A DNA stretch of 64,000 nt from JALHNI01 sp044226365 (GTDB lineage: Bacteria; Acidobacteriota; Terriglobia; Bryobacterales; Bryobacteraceae): assembly GCA_044226365.1 (NCBI GenBank), contig JBGAHE010000018.1:15840-79839 (forward strand). Direction: 5' to 3'. This document shows positions 50,609-59,439 of the stretch, piece by piece (within the stretch, counting starts at the first letter, position 1; the number at the start of each line of letters is the position of its first letter). Made by a program: the position numbers and the translations under genes. The notes below the pieces were generated by a model. That model was not told the origin of the DNA and did not search any database. It saw only the letters and a list, made by a program, of their open reading frames with translations.

Positions 50609-52158
50609 GACGGTGGCGGGCGGAGGTAGAGACCGATGAGTAACGGAGACTCCTGGCGGGTGGCGGCGACGGACCAGCGGAAGAGGAGGATGTCGCTGGC
50701 CTGGTCGACGGCGAGACCGAAGGCGCCGGAGATTTGTTCGGGGACCTGCCAGTTGGCGAGAACCTGGCGGTTGCGGTAGAGGCTGAGGAGGCCGCGTTCT
50801 TTGCTGATGCCGAGGTCGTGCATGGTGTCGGCGGGGCTGGTGAAGAAGGGGCGCTCGACGGCTTCGACGGTTTCTTTGAGGTCGCCGCGGTGCCGGGACA
50901 CTTGGGCGATGCGGAAGGAGCCGTTGCGATTGCTGGAGAGGCGGAAGCCGCGGTAGGTTTGGCCCTGGTCGCGGACGTCAGCGAGCAGAGTGATGGTTTG
51001 GCCAGAGAAGACGGTGCGGAACTGGGCGATGCCGGTGGCGATGTCGTTTTGGGCGGTGGCCTTCAGGATGGCGGTGTCGATGGGGTGGAGGGCCTGGTCG
51101 CGGCGTTCGAAGAGGGATTGGGCGCCGGTGGGGAGGGACCAGCGGGTGAGGGCTTCGGGGTCGGTGGCGGTGATGTATTCGCGGAGGTTGACGTTGGCAA
51201 AGCGGGTGAGGGCTTCGGGGTCGGTGGCGGTGATGTATTCGCGGAGGTTGACGTTGGCAAAAGTCCAGTGGCGGGGGAGCGAGATGTCGCGTTTGAGGGT
51301 GTTGTAGGCGGCGGATTCACGGGCGTCCCAGACGCCGGCGGGTCCGGCCCAGCCGTAGTGGAGGAAGGGAGAGGCGGCGAGAACCAGGAGGCTGGCCGCC
51401 GCGGCGAGAGCGGAGCGGGCGGGTCCTTTGGCGACGAGGGGTTCGGGCTGGTCCGGCTCTTGAGCGATGGGGTGCGGGTCGTCGGGGTGCTCTTCGGGCT
51501 TGCGGAATTCGAGATGGGTGCGCTGATGGCCGGTGCGGGCTTCGTAGGCGCGGAACTGGGCTTCGGTCCATTTGCCGGGCGGCGGATGATGCACGGGATG
51601 GACGGTGGGGACTTTGGGCGCGGAGACTTCGAGGGAGCGGGTGAGGACGCGGCGGACGGTGGTGGCGAAGGCCGGGTCCGAGGGCTCGATGAGGAGCGGG
51701 TTGCGGTAGAGGCCGGTGTAGAGGGGCTCGATGTCGCAGGGTTTGGCTTCGAAAAAGACGATGCGGTCGGGGCCGGGGACGTCGAAGAAGTATTGGAGTT
51801 CGGCGCGGCAGACGGGGGACTGGAAGTAGCCGGGCGAGGCGAGGCAGATGAGACGGTCCGAGTGGCGGAGGGCGTGGTTGAGCTGCTGGTGGACGTGACC
51901 GGAGCCGCCTTCGTTGTCGAAGAGGTAAGCGGTGCGGTTCATCTCGCGGACGATTTCATAGATGCGCTGGGCTTTGTCGGCGTGGTGGCGGGCGTAGAAG
52001 CTGATGAAGAAGTCGCGGCGGTCGGGGAGGGGCGCGGGGGCATCGGCGGAGGTGGTGCCGGTGCGGCGGGCGAGGTCGCCGAGTTGGGTGGTGGGCGAGC
52101 AGGCGCAGTCACCCGTGGCGGGGTCGATGGCCTGTCGGCACTGGTTGCAGCGAAACAT
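50575..52158 (-). CDS. TIR-domain membrane protein with zinc ribbon and C-terminal sensor region
   Basis: The 527-residue protein has a zinc ribbon (C4, C7, C18, C20), a TIR domain at about residues 47-175 (DFFISFYARHHADKAQRIYE, FDNEGGSG, LICLASPGYFQSPVCRAELQYFF) with the putative NADase Glu120 in CRAE, a linker, one transmembrane helix (residues ~246-268) and a C-terminal region of about 250 residues containing a perfect 20-residue tandem duplication (300-339). TIR domains cleave NAD or make cyclic signals in immunity systems; activity here is inferred from the conserved Glu. It is the upstream partner of the small membrane protein at 50213. Confidence 0.8.
   Translation of the reverse strand: MFRCNQCRQAIDPATGDCACSPTTQLGDLARRTGTTSADAPAPLPDRRDFFISFYARHHADKAQRIYEIVREMNRTAYLFDNEGGSGHVHQQLNHALRHSDRLICLASPGYFQSPVCRAELQYFFDVPGPDRIVFFEAKPCDIEPLYTGLYRNPLLIEPSDPAFATTVRRVLTRSLEVSAPKVPTVHPVHHPPPGKWTEAQFRAYEARTGHQRTHLEFRKPEEHPDDPHPIAQEPDQPEPLVAKGPARSALAAAASLLVLAASPFLHYGWAGPAGVWDARESAAYNTLKRDISLPRHWTFANVNLREYITATDPEALTRFANVNLREYITATDPEALTRWSLPTGAQSLFERRDQALHPIDTAILKATAQNDIATGIAQFRTVFSGQTITLLADVRDQGQTYRGFRLSSNRNGSFRIAQVSRHRGDLKETVEAVERPFFTSPADTMHDLGISKERGLLSLYRNRQVLANWQVPEQISGAFGLAVDQASDILLFRWSVAATRQESPLLIGLYLRPPPSWTPNALSTSN
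51141..51261 (-). repeat. Perfect 60-bp tandem duplication in the TIR gene
   Basis: Two identical 60-base units begin at 51141/51142 and 51201/51202 and encode FANVNLREYITATDPEALTR twice in frame. Zero mismatches indicate a very recent duplication or active expansion and contraction. It lies in the region C-terminal to the membrane helix. Confidence 0.95.
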
Positions 52159-52171
52159 GTCGGAAACATGT
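52152..52171 (-). repeat. 11-bp-period direct repeat over the TIR start codon
   Basis: On the minus strand ACATGTTTC occurs twice with a CG between, an 11-base period; the second copy contains the TIR start codon. It may be an operator or a small local duplication. The rest of the 52159-52304 gap holds a GC-rich stretch with a weak CCCC/GGGG hairpin and nothing else I recognise. Confidence 0.4.
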
Positions 52172-52304
52172 GTTCCATCGGCAGGCGGGGAGTAGACCTT
52201 AGGGTGTGAGGTGTACTGGACCGCGAAGAGATACAGTTTGTCCCCGCGGGTGGGGGGAGAGGATCACTGCGGGGGCCTGAGGCGAGGTCGGGGATTCGAT
52301 GGAG

Positions 52305-53732
52305 CTAATCGACGGGGGTGAGGCGGAGGATGCCGAGGTTGACGGTGAGTTGGCGGGCGTCGCCGGTGGGTTGCCAGAGGGGCGAGGCGGCGATTTCGAT
52401 GTCGTAGCGAGGGGCGGCGGGGAGGTCGTGTTCGATGACGAAGAGGCCGGAGCGGTCGAGCTTGGTTTCGCCGAGGGGCTGGCCGTTAGCGCGAAGCTGA
52501 ATGCGGAAGAGTTGCTCGGGGCGTTCGGGGGCGAAGCCACGGATGCGAAGTCGCTGGGGGCCGCCGCGGACGTTGTCGAGGCGGGCGGTGGCGCGGGCGC
52601 CGATCCAGCGGTAGCGGTTGCCGAAGACGCCTTCGACGGGGTGCCAGCCTTCTCCAAGACGGACTTCGTGATTGGGGAGGCTGAAGTCGATGGCGTCGGG
52701 GCTGTCGCCGGGGTAGAGCTCTCTTTTGTCGGCGGAGTTGAGGAGGTTGTAGACGCCGCCTTCGTTGGGAGCGGCGTAGGTGCAGGAGCGGCAGGCGAGG
52801 GTGTCGGCGGAGTCGCGGTGGAGGTCCGCGCCGCAATCGGGGCAGCGGAGGAGGATTTCGAAGCGGGTGGGGTCGTAGGAGGTGGCGGGCGGCGTGCCGG
52901 CTTTGCGGCAGGCGGCGGCGAGGGTGCCGCCGAGGGCGCGGGCGCCACGCCAATCGGAGCCGTGGGGGTCGAGCTGTTTGGCCAGCCGCTTCATGCCGCG
53001 TTCGCCCCAGCCGCGTTCGGGGACGCAGATTTCGTACTGCTGGGCGACGAAGTGTTTTTGGACGAGTTCGTGCCAGTGGCGCAAGTTCATGCGGTGGTTC
53101 TGGCGGATGCCGAAGCTTTCTTCCTGGTGGGCGCCGATGACGTCGCGGACGACGTAGCCGAGCAGGCCCCACTCGTGGAGCTTGCGCTCCCAGGGCTTCA
53201 TGGTTTCGACGTAAGGGCAACGATAGAGGCGGAGGCTGAGGGCGCGGCGCATGGGCTCTTCGCCGAAGATGAAGACGCCGCCGGGTTGGAGGACGCGTTT
53301 GACTTCGAGGAAGACGGCTTCGATGTCCTGAAACTGGCTGAGCATCTGGTAGGCGAGGACGGCGCGCAGGGAGCCGTCTTTGAAGGGCAGATGCAAGGCA
53401 TCGCCGGCGACGCGGACCGGGGCCTTGGGCATGTTCCATTGCTCCTGGAGGGCGATGCCGTAGCGGAGCGAATCGGCGGAGATGTCGAGGGCGAAGCCTT
53501 CGGCGCCGAAGTCGTTGGCGAGCAGGTAGGAGGTGTGGCCGGCGTTGGAGCCGATTTCGAGGAAGGGCGTGAGAGGCCCGATGAAGTCGAGGTGTTTGCG
53601 GAGGATGGCGCCGCGGCGGTCGTTTTCTTCGGCGTAGATGCGGGAGGCGCGTTCGGGTTCGCCGAGGGAAGCGAAGTTATGAAACTCGACCTCGGCGCGC
53701 TTGACGGACATCGACTGGGCGGAGGTGTTCAT
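52305..53732 (-). CDS. SAM-dependent methyltransferase with zinc ribbon and beta-sandwich tail
   Basis: The 475-residue protein begins with a class I methyltransferase (FLEIGSNAGHTSYLLANDFG, residues ~55-75; GDALHLPFKDGSLRAVLAYQMLS), followed by a Trm112-like zinc ribbon (CPDCGADLHRDSADTLACRSC, about residues 300-320) and a C-terminal beta-rich region (RLRIRGFAPERPEQLFRIQL) resembling glycan- or lipid-associated sandwiches. This layout suggests modification of a cell-surface or lipid-linked glycan, but no substrate is visible. It overlaps the HAD gene by ATGA at 53729-53732. Confidence 0.82.
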   Translation of the reverse strand: MNTSAQSMSVKRAEVEFHNFASLGEPERASRIYAEENDRRGAILRKHLDFIGPLTPFLEIGSNAGHTSYLLANDFGAEGFALDISADSLRYGIALQEQWNMPKAPVRVAGDALHLPFKDGSLRAVLAYQMLSQFQDIEAVFLEVKRVLQPGGVFIFGEEPMRRALSLRLYRCPYVETMKPWERKLHEWGLLGYVVRDVIGAHQEESFGIRQNHRMNLRHWHELVQKHFVAQQYEICVPERGWGERGMKRLAKQLDPHGSDWRGARALGGTLAAACRKAGTPPATSYDPTRFEILLRCPDCGADLHRDSADTLACRSCTYAAPNEGGVYNLLNSADKRELYPGDSPDAIDFSLPNHEVRLGEGWHPVEGVFGNRYRWIGARATARLDNVRGGPQRLRIRGFAPERPEQLFRIQLRANGQPLGETKLDRSGLFVIEHDLPAAPRYDIEIAASPLWQPTGDARQLTVNLGILRLTPVD

Positions 53733-54403
53733 AGCTGTTCCAGCTTCAATTGGCGGAGGTCTTCGAGGAGGATGTCGGGCTGGTGCACGGCGAGGTCAGC
53801 GGTGGAGTAATGGCCGGTGGCGACGGCGATGGAGACCATGCCGTTCTCTTTGGCGGCGAGGATGTCGTTGGCGGTGTCGCCAATGAGGTACGTCGGGGTG
53901 CTGCGGGTGACCCAGCCGGCGCGGCGGGCTTCGCGAGCGGCGAGCTTGGCGAGTTTGCCGCGGGTGTTGCCCTGGTCGGCGAAGGCGCCGAGGTGGAAGT
54001 GGTGGTCGAGGCCGGCTTGACGCATTTTGCGCCAGGCGATGGCGGAGAGGTTGCCGGTGACGAGGCCGAGCGTGGCCTGGCGGCGACCGAGGCGTTGGAG
54101 CAGGGGGCGGACGCCGGGGCAGACGCGTTGGCGGAGGTCGGGACAACGGCGGTGGTATAGGCGTTGAGCGCGGGCCATGACGGCGGGCAGAGCCGTGCGG
54201 ATGGCGCGGGAGGAGCAGCCGGCTTCGCGCATCATCTGGGTGATGATGTCGCCATCGAGCATGCCGTAGACGGGGATGGAAGCGATGCTGACGCGGACGC
54301 CGGTTTCGAGGCGGACGGCGTCTTCGAGGGCTTGGCCATGGGCGGGTCCGGCGCGGCGGACGAGGGTGCCGTCGATGTCGAACAGGACGAGAGGAGCGGT
54401 CAA
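53729..54403 (-). CDS. HAD-superfamily phosphatase
   Basis: The 224-residue protein has motif I LFDIDGTLV (DxDxT), motif II LVTGNLSA, motif III Lys (RGKLAKLA) and motif IV YLIGDTANDILAAKENGM (GDxxxD). The cap region at residues ~15-90 places it in the phosphoglycolate-phosphatase-like subgroup. Its overlap with the methyltransferase gene implies a shared small-molecule or glycan pathway. The substrate is unknown. Confidence 0.9.
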   Translation of the reverse strand: MTAPLVLFDIDGTLVRRAGPAHGQALEDAVRLETGVRVSIASIPVYGMLDGDIITQMMREAGCSSRAIRTALPAVMARAQRLYHRRCPDLRQRVCPGVRPLLQRLGRRQATLGLVTGNLSAIAWRKMRQAGLDHHFHLGAFADQGNTRGKLAKLAAREARRAGWVTRSTPTYLIGDTANDILAAKENGMVSIAVATGHYSTADLAVHQPDILLEDLRQLKLEQL

Positions 54404-54420
54404 GCTTTCATTATCGCAGT

Positions 54421-56592
54421 CTAGGGTTCGATGAGCAGCTTGCGGGCCGTGGAATTCCCGGCGTTATCGAAGACGCGGAAGGTCAGGGTGTGCTCGCCGG
54501 GGGTGAGTGAGGCGAGGACGAGCTTGAAGCTTTCCTGAAGCGAATCGGTGACGCCGTCTTCGGGCTCGAGGAGGTTCCAGGGGCCGGCGTCGACGGAGAA
54601 CTCGCAGCGGCGGAGTTCGCTGAGCGAGTCCTGGGCGGTGAGGACGTATTCGAGGCGCGAGTTGCCTTTGAGCGTGGTGATGACGGGCGGCGTGTTGTCG
54701 ATGACGACGGGGTTGCTGACGAGCTCGCCTTCGCGGGCGTGTTCGGGGGCGTTGGCCATCTTGTCGGAGGCGATGACGCGGAACCAGTAGCGGCCGTCGG
54801 CGAAGACGTCGGCGTCGAGGGTGAAGGCGAGTTCGCCGGTGTTGTTCTTGAGGGTCTTCCAGCGGGTTTCGCCCTCGCCGCGATAGGTGAGGTGGTAGAC
54901 GAGGGGGTCGCCGTCGGAGTCTTCGCCTTGCCAGGTGACGATCAACTGGCGGGTGGAGGACTTGAGGACGTTCTGGGTGGGCGTGCCGGTGGATGCGGTG
55001 GGCGTGGACTCGCCGGTATCGGTGACGGTGAGGGTGTAAGCGGCGGTGGCGGCCGGGGCGGCGGCAGCGGGCTTGACCGAGGGCTGGCTGGCGATGGTCT
55101 GCGCGACGACGGAGATCGTCTTCATGACGGGCGGCGTGTTCTGCGGGACGTAGGAGAGGCGAACGCTCGAGAGGGCATCGGCGAGGGTAACGCGCCATTG
55201 GACGTAACGGGCGGAGGGGCTGCGAAGAGGACGGTCGGCCGGGACGGGTTCCCAATCGCTCCAGAGGCGATCGGGGCGGGCGGTGTTGCCGCTGCGGGAT
55301 TCGAAGCGGCTTTTGGTGTCGCCGGCGATGGCGAGGCGGCCCCAGCGGGCGACGGTGTTGGCGTCGTGGACGGGGGATTCGTATTGGGGGGCGGCGGCGG
55401 GGTCCGGGGTGAGGCGGAAGAGCTGGCCGCGGTTGGCGGTGGCCGCGAGGAGGGCGCCTTTGACACTGAAGAGGCGGGTGGTTTCGCCTTGTTCGGTTTC
55501 GGCGAGGACGGAGAGGTGGTTGTCGGGCGTGCGTTGGTAAATGCGGCCCTGCAGGTCAGTGGCGAACAGGAGGGCGCCGTCCTGCTCGACGAGGTCGTAG
55601 ACGTTCTCTTCCTTGCTGGTCCAGAGGGTTTCGACGGTGTTGTCGGGCGAGAGGCGGTAGATGGCAGCCTTCTCGACGCCGGCGTATTCGACGGCGGCGA
55701 CGACCGTGGAGGTGACGGCCGCGGTGGGCGCCTTTTGCTCTTTGGCTTTGATTTCGAGACCGGCCTGAGCTTCGTCCGTGACGGTGATGCTGATGGGGGC
55801 GGCGCTGACGGCGGGCGTGGTGGCGGGGGCGGCCGCGGCGGCACCGGTTTTCTTCGAGAGGGAGCCACCGAGAGCGGCGATGTAGAGCGAGCCATCGGCA
55901 GCGGGAGCGAGGGCGCGAATCTCGGGCAGGGACGCATCGTAGAGGGCGAAGGCTTTGTCCTTGGCGGTGATGCGGTAGAGGATGCCGTTGGGTTCGGTGC
56001 CGGCGAGGAGGCGTCCTTGCTTATCGAAGGCGAGAGCGGTGACGTGGGTTTGGCCGGTTTCGTAATAGACTTCGCCGCGGCCAGCGGCGGAGATGGCGTG
56101 GACGCGGCCCTGGTCACCGGTGGCGGCGTAGAGGCGGCCGTCGGGTCCGAAGGCGAGAGCCCAGACGTATTTGGCTTGGGGGTTGTAGTATTCGGTGGCG
56201 CGGCCGTTTTCGAGGCGGTAGATGCGGCCGTCGGGCGAGGTGGCGGCGTAAACGATGCCCTTGGCGTCGACGGTGACGGCGAAGATCATGGGCTGGGGGG
56301 CGGTCCAGAGGAGGCGACCTTTGCCGGCGGCGTCGACTTCGAAGAGTTTGCCGCGGGGTCCGGTGCCGAGGTAGAGCTTGCCGTCAGGAGCGGCGGCGAC
56401 GGACCAGATGGCGGACTCTTCGGGATCGAACCAGAGCTTCATGGCCGGGGCACGTTCGAGGCGGCCGTCCTTGGTGAGGGCCACGCCGGAGAATTTGCCC
56501 TTCACAAAGTCCTGGAAGGTGTTCATTTCCCAAGTGGTGGTGCTTGCCGCGTGGGCGACGCCGAGCGAGGCGAGCAGGAAGAAAGTCCGCAC
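54421..56592 (-). CDS. Secreted beta-propeller protein with Ig/Fn3-like C-terminus
   Basis: From GTG 56592 the 723-residue protein has a signal peptide (RTFFLLASLGVAHAAS), about seven propeller blades recognisable as repeated DGRLYAATG, GIVYAATSPDGRIYRLE and AFDKQGRLLAGTEPNG motifs (residues ~60-420), an Ala/Thr-rich linker and two Fn3/Ig-like domains in the C-terminal third (VTWQGEDSDGDPLVYHLTYRGEGETRWKTL, TPGEHTLTFRVFDNAGN). An ATG at 56643 is also open but would overlap the divergent peptidase start. Role unknown, probably binding at the cell surface. Confidence 0.8.
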   Translation of the reverse strand: MRTFFLLASLGVAHAASTTTWEMNTFQDFVKGKFSGVALTKDGRLERAPAMKLWFDPEESAIWSVAAAPDGKLYLGTGPRGKLFEVDAAGKGRLLWTAPQPMIFAVTVDAKGIVYAATSPDGRIYRLENGRATEYYNPQAKYVWALAFGPDGRLYAATGDQGRVHAISAAGRGEVYYETGQTHVTALAFDKQGRLLAGTEPNGILYRITAKDKAFALYDASLPEIRALAPAADGSLYIAALGGSLSKKTGAAAAAPATTPAVSAAPISITVTDEAQAGLEIKAKEQKAPTAAVTSTVVAAVEYAGVEKAAIYRLSPDNTVETLWTSKEENVYDLVEQDGALLFATDLQGRIYQRTPDNHLSVLAETEQGETTRLFSVKGALLAATANRGQLFRLTPDPAAAPQYESPVHDANTVARWGRLAIAGDTKSRFESRSGNTARPDRLWSDWEPVPADRPLRSPSARYVQWRVTLADALSSVRLSYVPQNTPPVMKTISVVAQTIASQPSVKPAAAAPAATAAYTLTVTDTGESTPTASTGTPTQNVLKSSTRQLIVTWQGEDSDGDPLVYHLTYRGEGETRWKTLKNNTGELAFTLDADVFADGRYWFRVIASDKMANAPEHAREGELVSNPVVIDNTPPVITTLKGNSRLEYVLTAQDSLSELRRCEFSVDAGPWNLLEPEDGVTDSLQESFKLVLASLTPGEHTLTFRVFDNAGNSTARKLLIEP

Positions 56593-56641
56593 GATCACAG
56601 GTTCCCACACGGTGGACGGGATTTGCCACGATGGAACAAGC

Positions 56642-58111
56642 ATGAAGAAAGCATGGATCCGATTGACTCCGCTGGTGTTGGTTTCGTTCCTGACGGCGCA
56701 GGAGATTCAGATGGCGCGGATGAAGGCGGACCTCGAAGCCCTGACGACCCGGGAGATGAACGGCCGGGTGGCATTGGAACCAGGGGCGCGGCTGGCGGTG
56801 GACTACATCGCGAAGGGGTTTCGGGAAGCGGGGCTCGAGCCGTGCTGCCAGGGGAGCTATCTGCAGGAGTTTACGCTGATGGCGCCGCTGGCGGATCCGG
56901 CGAAGAGCAGCGTGATGTATGAAGGGACGCGGCTGACGTTTACGGGGTCGTTCAAGGCGGCGGTGGACTTGAAGGCGCCGATGGTGTTTGCGGGCTACGG
57001 GATTACGGCGCCCGAATACAAGTACGACGACTACGCGGGGATCGATGCGCGGGGCAAGGTGGTGGTGATGCTGGAGAGGGAGCCGCGCGAGGCGGACCCG
57101 AAGGCGAAGTTTTTAGGGACAGGGCTGACCAAGCATATGGCGGCGCGCATCAAGCGGTTGAATGCGCAGGCGCGCGGGGCGGTGGCGGTATTGATGTTGC
57201 CGAGTCCGAAGTCGATGGCGGCGCCGAGCATGAGCGAGCGGGCGCCTTTGCGGGGCGGGGCGCCGGCGATGTTCGACGAAGCGATGCGGATTCCGATGCT
57301 GACGTTGACGCGCGAAGCGGCGGCGAAGCTGGTGCCGGATTTCGAGAAGCGGCAGGAGCGCATTGACCGGAGGCAGAAGCCTGCATCGGGCGAGTTGAAG
57401 GGCGAAGTGGCGATCACGTTGAGGAACAAGGAAGTGCGGACGGGGAAGACGTGGAACGTGGTGGGCGTGCTGCCGGGCGAGAGCCAAGAGGTGGTGTTGC
57501 TGACTTCGCACTACGATCACTTGCCGGCGCGGGGGACGCATTACTATCCGGGGGCGAACGATAACGGGTCCGGGACGGTGGGCGTGATGGAACTGGCACG
57601 GGCGTGGGCGGCGACGAAGAAGAAGCCGAAGCGGACTCTGGTGTTCATTTCGTTCGGAGCGGAGGAGGAAGGGCTGCTGGGGGCGTACGAGTATGTGGCG
57701 CATCCGCTGTTTCCGCTGGGAGAGACGAAGGCGGTGATCAACCTGGACATGGTGGGGCGGGATGAGGCGCACACGCCGCAGACGGAAGGGCGGATCCGGG
57801 TGCCGGCGGATACGCGGAAGCATTTGAACCTGCTGGGTGGGGCGTATTTTCCGGAGCTGTTGAAGACGGTGAAGGAGGTGAACCGGCAGGTGGGGCTGGA
57901 GTTGGACGAGAAGTTCGACCGCGATTCGACGCAGAACGCGATCTACCGCTGCGATCACTTTCCGTTTCTGGTGGCGGGGGTGCCGGACTTGTGGTTCTTC
58001 GGCGGATGGCATCCGGGCTATCACGAGCCGTCGGACACAGTGGAGAAGATCAACTGGACGAAGATGGAGCTGGTGCTGAAGCTGGCGTATCTGACGGCGG
58101 AGGCGCTGTAA
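56642..58111 (+). CDS. Secreted M28-family zinc aminopeptidase
   Basis: The 489-residue protein has a signal peptide (MKKAWIRLTPLVLVSFLTAQ), a PA-type insert (residues ~95-215) and the M28 di-zinc site: His and Asp in TSHYDHLPARG and GANDNGSGTVG, the catalytic Glu pair in SFGAEEEGLLGAYEY, Asp in VINLDMVGRDE and the final His in GWHPGYHEPSDT. It is an extracytoplasmic aminopeptidase for peptide scavenging. It diverges from the propeller gene; a terminator follows directly. Confidence 0.93.
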   Translation: MKKAWIRLTPLVLVSFLTAQEIQMARMKADLEALTTREMNGRVALEPGARLAVDYIAKGFREAGLEPCCQGSYLQEFTLMAPLADPAKSSVMYEGTRLTFTGSFKAAVDLKAPMVFAGYGITAPEYKYDDYAGIDARGKVVVMLEREPREADPKAKFLGTGLTKHMAARIKRLNAQARGAVAVLMLPSPKSMAAPSMSERAPLRGGAPAMFDEAMRIPMLTLTREAAAKLVPDFEKRQERIDRRQKPASGELKGEVAITLRNKEVRTGKTWNVVGVLPGESQEVVLLTSHYDHLPARGTHYYPGANDNGSGTVGVMELARAWAATKKKPKRTLVFISFGAEEEGLLGAYEYVAHPLFPLGETKAVINLDMVGRDEAHTPQTEGRIRVPADTRKHLNLLGGAYFPELLKTVKEVNRQVGLELDEKFDRDSTQNAIYRCDHFPFLVAGVPDLWFFGGWHPGYHEPSDTVEKINWTKMELVLKLAYLTAEAL

Positions 58112-58113
58112 AG

Positions 58114-58144
58114 AAAAAACGCGGGCTGGGGGCCCGCGTTTTTT
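58114..58144. terminator. Bidirectional intrinsic terminator
   Basis: CGCGGGC (58120-58126) pairs perfectly with GCCCGCG (58132-58138) around TGGGG, with six A before and six T after. It can end both the M28 peptidase transcript and the convergent aminotransferase transcript. Confidence 0.93.
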
Positions 58145-58163
58145 GCTTTGAAGTGAGGTGGCG

Positions 58164-59363
58164 TTACTTGGCCGGAACGGCGAGGCTCGCGTAGACTTCG
58201 CGAGCGGCCGCGGTGCCGGCGCCGGGAGCGGCCGGCGGCACGTAGCCGTTTTCGCGGAGGGCTTCTTCGAAAGCCGAGAGCAGGAACAGGACGTCAGGCT
58301 CGGTGGAGAGGACGCCCATCAGGCCGATGCGGAAGATCTTGCCGGCGAGGGGGCCGAAGCCGCCGCCGATTTCGATGCCGTGCTTGGCCATGAGGTACTG
58401 ACGGACTTTGAGGTCGTCGACGCCGGCGGGGACTTTGACGGTGTTGAGGGTCCAGAGGCGCACGGCCGGGTCAGCCACGTTCATTTCGAGGCCGAGCGCT
58501 TCGGCGGCGGCGACGAAGGCGAGGTGGTTGACGCGATGACGCTCGAAGCGCTGTTCGACGCCTTCGGATTCGATGGTGCCGAGAGCTTCGCGCAGGGCGT
58601 AGAACATCGAGATGGGCGCGGTGTGGTGATAGCGGTGAGCGCCATCGAAGTATTCGGCGAGGAGCTTGAGGTCGAAGTACCAGGTGGCAGCCTGCGAAGC
58701 GCGCGACTTGAGCCAGGTCATGGCGGCGGGCGAAACGGTGATCGGCGAGAGGCCGGGAGGGCAGCTGAGGCCCTTCTGGGAGCAGCTGTAGGCGATGTCG
58801 ATGCCGGAGTCGTCGAGGTTGATCGGCATGGCGCCGAGGCTGGTAACGCAATCGGCCATAACGAGGGCGCCGACTTCATGGGCCGCCTGGCAGATGGCCT
58901 TGGGCGACTGGAAGACACCAGTGGAGGTTTCCGCGTGGACGAAGCCGACGACGTTGGGGCGTTCGCGGAGGATGAACTCGCGGGCTTCGGCGTCGGTGTA
59001 GGATTCGCCCCAGGCCTTATCGAAACGAACGACCGTGGCCCCCTGACGCTTGCCCATTTCGGCCATGCGATCGGCGAAGAAGCCGTTGGCGAAGACGACA
59101 AACTTGGAGCCGGCTTCGACGAAGTTGGCTACGCAGGTTTCCATGCCACCGGAACCAGTGGCGGAGATGGCCAAGGTGAAGTCGTTGGCCGTACCGTAGA
59201 GGCGCTTGAGGATCTCCCGCGCTTCCATGTTGATTTGAAAGAAGTAAGGGTCTAAATGACCCACGATCGGCTTCGCCATGGCTGCGTAGACACGAGGGTC
59301 CACTTGCGAAGGGCCAGGGCCGAAGAGGAAGCGTTGGGGGGGATTCAACTGAGAACTCGCCAT
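58164..59363 (-). CDS. Alanine-glyoxylate aminotransferase family protein
   Basis: The 399-residue class V PLP enzyme starts RFLFGPGPSQVDPRVYAAMAKPIVGHLDP (the GPGP/GHLDP signature of serine-pyruvate and alanine-glyoxylate transaminases), has ATGSGGMET, ADCVTSLGAMPINLDDSGIDIAYSCSQKGLSCPPG with the Schiff-base Lys, and GFGPLAGKIFRIGLMG at the C-terminus. There is no leader peptide, so it is cytoplasmic. It probably works in glyoxylate or serine metabolism. Confidence 0.93.
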   Translation of the reverse strand: MASSQLNPPQRFLFGPGPSQVDPRVYAAMAKPIVGHLDPYFFQINMEAREILKRLYGTANDFTLAISATGSGGMETCVANFVEAGSKFVVFANGFFADRMAEMGKRQGATVVRFDKAWGESYTDAEAREFILRERPNVVGFVHAETSTGVFQSPKAICQAAHEVGALVMADCVTSLGAMPINLDDSGIDIAYSCSQKGLSCPPGLSPITVSPAAMTWLKSRASQAATWYFDLKLLAEYFDGAHRYHHTAPISMFYALREALGTIESEGVEQRFERHRVNHLAFVAAAEALGLEMNVADPAVRLWTLNTVKVPAGVDDLKVRQYLMAKHGIEIGGGFGPLAGKIFRIGLMGVLSTEPDVLFLLSAFEEALRENGYVPPAAPGAGTAAAREVYASLAVPAK

Positions 59364-59439
59364 CTATCCTACTTTAGCGGTTCCGAGGGGGTGGCGCAGA
59401 GTCGGCCTGGGGCGATAAGCTTGAGAGAGGAGATTTGAA

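Noticed and set aside
51141..51261. CRISPR-like repeat
   Set aside because: Two directly adjoining 60-bp copies without spacers, in frame within a protein.
54739..56580. Long plus-strand frame across the propeller gene
   Set aside because: Gly/Asp-rich antisense shadow of a gene with a signal peptide and clear repeats.
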